From Methanocorpusculum sp. (GTDB lineage: Archaea > Halobacteriota > Methanomicrobia > Methanomicrobiales > Methanocorpusculaceae): a DNA stretch of 15,127 bases. The notes beneath the pieces were generated by a model. That model was not told the origin of the DNA. It ran no database searches and was given only the letters and a program-made list of their open reading frames with translations. This document shows positions 14,301 to 15,127 of the stretch, piece by piece; the stretch's first letter is position 1, and each line of letters begins with the position of its first letter. A program made the translations under genes and the position numbers. Location: NCBI GenBank assembly GCA_029987025.1, contig DALTWQ010000026.1, forward strand, positions 1-15,127. The letters run 5' to 3'.

Positions 14301-15003
14301 TGTTATCAACAATCTTTCAGCAGAAGGCATTGCAGATTCTGCGAAGCGGTTCGCTGAAGCGGTTGCACGCTCTCAGGCTATCTTTATTCCGGGAGGTTTC
14401 TCCGGCGGCGATGAGCCGGACGGCTCCGGCAAGTTCATCACGGCATTCTTCAGAAACGAGTTAATCAAAGATGCAGTGCATGACCTGCTGAAGAACCGCG
14501 ACGGCTTGTTGTGCGGTATCTGCAATGGTTTCCAGGCGCTGATTAAGTTAGGTCTTGTGCCGTACGGAGAAATCCGCGATGCTGATGAAAATGCGCCGAC
14601 ACTTACGTTCAACACGATTGGAAGACACCAGTCCAGGATTGTCCGCGTCCGTGCCGCGTCAGTAAAATCTCCGTGGATGGCAAAGGTAAACTGCGGCGAT
14701 GTGTTCTCGGTTCCGATTTCTCACGGGGAAGGGAGATTCATTGCGCCCGAGTCACTCATTCGCGAGCTTGCGGCAAACGGTCAGATTCTGACGCAGTACG
14801 CAGACCTTGAAGGAAACCCGACGACTGATATCCAGTTCAATCCGAATAACTCCATGTGGGCAATTGAGGGTATTACATCTCCTGACGGCCGTGTTTTAGG
14901 CAAGATGGGTCACGCTGAACGTATCGGAACCGGTTTGTACCGCAATGTTTCCGGAACGTATGAGATGCATCTCTTTGAGTCGCTGGTTGAGTACTTCAGG
15001 TAA
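11308..15003 (+). CDS. purL: Phosphoribosylformylglycinamidine (FGAM) synthase, single-chain PurL with PurS-like and glutaminase parts
   Basis: A 1231-residue enzyme of purine synthesis: FGAR + ATP + glutamine give FGAM. In order it has a PurS-like N-terminal domain (1 to ~80, VYRIFVEKKPGVSQEA), the linker with DTYWSDHCRHTTF (216-228), the first ATP-binding/catalytic half (ETHNHPTEIEPFGGAA from 315, GGRTGRDGCGGATGSS), the second half (GIGAIGGKDSMSGS, 767-774 core), and a C-terminal class I glutaminase from ~969 (LIPVFPGTNCEYD, nucleophile Cys1072 in GICNG, His1139 and Glu1141 in SHGEGR). Most archaea encode PurS, PurL and PurQ separately. This ~1240-residue form resembles the clostridial/streptococcal clade rather than the longer proteobacterial enzyme (about 1295), suggesting gene transfer from bacteria. 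All catalytic residues I can check are present. The start is fixed by the PurS-like N-terminus. Confidence 0.95.
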   Translation: MVYRIFVEKKPGVSQEASALKNEITTLLGIKGITKVRIFNRYDAEGLSKELFEYAVGTVFSEPQIDTVYNELPLTERQRVLAVEALPGQFDQRAASAAECIQLISQMERPQVKYARIYVFEGKISDKEFAAVEHHLINPVESRKASLELPKTLDTPCAVPGKVETVTGFTRLSEEGLAAFIKERGLAMDLGDITFCRDYFASEGRDPTITEIKMIDTYWSDHCRHTTFLTEIDSITTESPLLRKACDEYLQVRKELNRTKPVTLMDIGTIAAKHLKAAGKMDKLDESDEINACTVKITIEHDGKNEDWLLLFKNETHNHPTEIEPFGGAATCIGGAIRDPLSGRAYVYSAMRISGCANPLNPISETLPGKLPQRKIAASAAAGYSSYGNQIGLATGIVDEIYHEGYAAKHMELGAVMGAAPAENVIRLTPAPGDKVILLGGRTGRDGCGGATGSSKSHTTASIETCGSEVQKGNAPEERKIQRLFRNPAASRMIKRCNDFGAGGVSVAIGELADGLDIDLNAVPKKYEGLDGTELAISESQERMAVVVADENVSRFIELSHAENLEAAVVASVTDTERVVMHWNGDVIVDISREFLSSNGAAKHITVEMAKPEPYLRFVKGSFTENYKKLVTDLNVCSRRGLSERFDSTIGCGTVLMPFGGKYQQTPIQAMVHKIPVETGDTEDCSLMAWGYNPYIAEKSPYHAAYLAVTESVCKLAAAGADYSEVYLSLQEFFEKLGSDPKRWGKPASALLGAFKAQMEFGIGAIGGKDSMSGSFEKLDVPPTLVSFAVTHDKIRHIITNELKSAGHRLVWIRTDYDSDHLPKPSSVLKNIETITSYIRKGKIVSCSTPGYGGIAEVLFKAALGNRLGITFTKGLAMQDLFGYAYGSFVVEVAADTQISGTELGVTTEAPSFVFEKETLPLATLQAAYEGVLEPLYPCNITQEKAAVQALSFEERNTAKPKVRCEHPRVLIPVFPGTNCEYDSAKAAVRAGAVPEIFVINNLSAEGIADSAKRFAEAVARSQAIFIPGGFSGGDEPDGSGKFITAFFRNELIKDAVHDLLKNRDGLLCGICNGFQALIKLGLVPYGEIRDADENAPTLTFNTIGRHQSRIVRVRAASVKSPWMAKVNCGDVFSVPISHGEGRFIAPESLIRELAANGQILTQYADLEGNPTTDIQFNPNNSMWAIEGITSPDGRVLGKMGHAERIGTGLYRNVSGTYEMHLFESLVEYFR

Positions 15004-15009
15004 CAATCA

Positions 15010-15044
15010 ATATATTTTTATTCCCAGAGGGAGTATAGTATAAG
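15010..15044 (+). promoter_or_regulatory. Possible TATA boxes for the tRNA gene
   Basis: Two AT-rich boxes lie between purL and the tRNA: ATATATTTTTA near 15010-15020 and TATAGTATA at 15034-15042. The second is centred ~30 bases before the mature tRNA 5' end, the expected distance for a promoter giving a very short pre-tRNA leader. Confidence 0.35.
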
Positions 15045-15067
15045 GCACGATTCACGTGTGTGTTTTC

Positions 15068-15127
15068 GGGCGAGTAGATCAGTGGTAGATCGCTACATTG
15101 GCATTGTAGAGGCCGCGGATTCAATTT
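15068..15127 (+). tRNA. tRNA-Ala (anticodon GGC), 3' end cut by the window
   Basis: The acceptor 5' strand GGGCGAG (15068-15074) is followed by TA, a D-arm GATC-AGTGGTA-GATC (15077-15091), and a five-pair anticodon stem CTACA/TGTAG (15093-15097 with 15105-15109) with loop TTGGCAT, anticodon GGC at 15100-15102, which reads GCC/GCU alanine codons. A five-base variable loop leads to GCGGA-TTCAATT-T, the first part of the T-arm. The last ~13 bases, the 3' acceptor strand and the discriminator lie beyond the edge, so the G3-U70 identity pair cannot be checked. No intron is seen up to the edge. Confidence 0.9.

Noticed and set aside
15068..15127. tRNA-Gly
   Set aside because: The anticodon read in the loop TTGGCAT is GGC (alanine); glycine would need GCC, and the acceptor start GGGC fits alanine.

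Overview
The window looks like chromosomal DNA of a methanogenic archaeon, most probably of the order Methanomicrobiales and perhaps Methanocorpusculum. The reasons are a ferredoxin-linked 2-oxoglutarate oxidoreductase (korDABC) fused in one operon to sucCD, an archaeal-type diadenylate cyclase (DacZ), an archaeal RecJ-like DHH protein with S1 and OB domains, a small archaeal winged-helix protein of the DUF7123 type, TATA-box promoters with several apparently leaderless starts, and Shine-Dalgarno sites of the GAGGTG type. The genus is a guess from memory of gene content; no search was run.

Layout. 1-2219: the tail of a PhoU/TrkA-C (RCK_C) protein and, 13 bases on, a RecJ-like DHH/DHHA1 phosphoesterase. 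2336-3382: a 12-helix membrane protein that reads as two tandem six-helix halves. 3383-3689: a gap with a terminator and a strong promoter. 3690-3968: the small winged-helix protein, then a C/A-rich untranslated stretch that ends in a perfect hairpin-plus-T9 terminator at 4115-4145. 4271-9767: a tightly packed seven-gene unit, korD-korA-korB-korC-sucC-sucD-dacZ, in which every junction is a 1- or 4-base stop/start overlap. 9843-10610: a glycerophosphodiester phosphodiesterase family protein. 10611-10771: a convergent gap with three 15-bp palindromes spaced exactly 32 bp apart. 10772-11155 (minus strand): an unrecognised small Cys-rich, coiled-coil protein. 11308-15003: a giant single-chain FGAM synthase (PurS-like, PurL and glutaminase parts in one polypeptide), which is unusual for archaea. 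15068 to the end: a tRNA-Ala(GGC) cut by the window edge.

How it works together. SucCD makes succinyl-CoA from succinate, and KorABCD reductively carboxylates it to 2-oxoglutarate with reduced ferredoxin. This is the last part of the incomplete reductive TCA route by which many Methanomicrobiales make glutamate precursors. The c-di-AMP synthase gene is translationally coupled to this unit, which suggests a link between carbon/nitrogen (or osmolyte glutamate) supply and c-di-AMP signalling. The RCK_C-domain protein and the DHH/DHHA1 phosphoesterase at the left end belong to families that elsewhere include c-di-AMP receptors and c-di-AMP or pApA hydrolases. That link is speculative.
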